From assembly GCA_021790955.1 (NCBI GenBank), contig JAJYFI010000083.1, positions 1 to 6,914 on the forward strand: DNA of 6,914 bases, in the 5' to 3' direction. The stretch is from a bacterium. GTDB taxonomy: Bacteria; Elusimicrobiota; Elusimicrobia; UBA1565; UBA9628. The translations under genes and the position numbers were made by a program. Below, one piece after another: positions 6,758 to 6,914 of this stretch. The number at the start of each line of letters is the position of its first letter. The stretch's first letter is position 1. The notes under the pieces are model-generated. The model did no database searches. It saw only the letters and a list, made by a program, of their open reading frames with translations, and was not told where the DNA came from.

Positions 6758-6776
6758 GCGCGATCTGATCGCGCGG
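6756..6776. promoter_or_regulatory. Perfect 10-1-10 palindrome in the operon leader
   Basis: CCGCGCGATC (6756-6765) and GATCGCGCGG (6767-6776) are exact reverse complements around one T. On DNA this could be the binding site of a dimeric regulator. In the minus-strand mRNA it could fold into a 9-bp stem with a 3-nt loop, covering two bases of the receptor's ribosome-binding site. It does not resemble a Fur or Zur box that I know. There is no T-tract, so it is not a terminator. The function is inferred from position only. Confidence 0.5.
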
Positions 6777-6914
6777 CTCTGGATAAGGCGTTATGCCGCG
6801 GGCGGGAATGGAGGAGCGCGGACGCGCAGCAGGAGGGGAAGCGTCTCAACCGCCGCCAGCCGGCGCGGCGGGATAAAAAGGGCCGACAATTCGTGAACCG
6901 GCGCGGCGGCGGGC
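6777..6914. other. Leader/upstream region of the receptor operon, no gene seen
   Basis: This 138-nt stretch should hold the operon's promoter, but I found no clear -35/-10 pair. It contains the 12-bp direct repeat CCGGCGCGGCGG at 6860-6871 and 6898-6909, and a small inverted repeat ATAA-GGCG-TTAT at 6783-6794. I looked for a cobalamin riboswitch, common before such receptors, and saw none of its conserved boxes. Whatever lies upstream is outside the window. Confidence 0.4.

Noticed and set aside
6875..6904. Intrinsic terminator on the minus strand (GCCG/CGGC stem followed by five T)
   Set aside because: The stem is only 4 bp with a 13-nt loop, too weak to call. The upstream gene it would serve is not visible.
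6777..6914. Cobalamin riboswitch ahead of the receptor
   Set aside because: None of the conserved boxes was seen on the minus strand and the available leader is short. An aptamer starting outside the window cannot be excluded.

Overview
The window comes from a G+C-rich, diderm (Gram-negative-type) bacterium. Two outer-membrane beta-barrel proteins and a full TonB energising set show this directly. The phylum is not certain. A SprA/Sov-family barrel, and a TonB-dependent receptor with an N-terminal carboxypeptidase-regulatory-like domain, are both features best known from Bacteroidota and relatives. The high G+C and Arg/Ala-rich proteins fit better with G+C-rich diderms such as Gemmatimonadota or Elusimicrobiota; that placement is a guess.

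Layout: (1) 3-2624, plus strand: the C-terminal 873 residues of a very large outer-membrane protein whose 5' part lies left of the window. It has a beta-sandwich-like domain followed by a long run of amphipathic beta strands ending in Phe, and it resembles the type IX secretion translocon SprA/Sov. (2) 2625-2630: a 6-nt gap between converging genes, with no room for a terminator. (3) 2631-6746, minus strand: a tightly packed four-gene operon in the order TonB-dependent receptor, exbB, exbD, tonB. Receptor and exbB are 1 nt apart, exbB and exbD overlap by 8 nt, and the tonB start probably lies inside exbD. (4) 6747-6914: the operon leader. It holds a perfect 10-1-10 palindrome touching the receptor's ribosome-binding site and a short G+C-rich direct repeat, and no convincing gene.

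The minus-strand operon makes sense as a self-contained uptake system. ExbB and ExbD form the proton-driven inner-membrane motor, TonB transmits the force across the periplasm, and the receptor imports a metal or metal complex across the outer membrane. Receptor motifs are closest to the ZnuD-like/iron-complex group, but the substrate cannot be fixed. The SprA-like protein is not visibly part of the same operon. If the assignment is right, it is the secretion pore of a type IX-like system, and its occurrence in this G+C-rich background is the most interesting point here. I saw no tRNA, rRNA, CRISPR array, insertion sequence or integration site.
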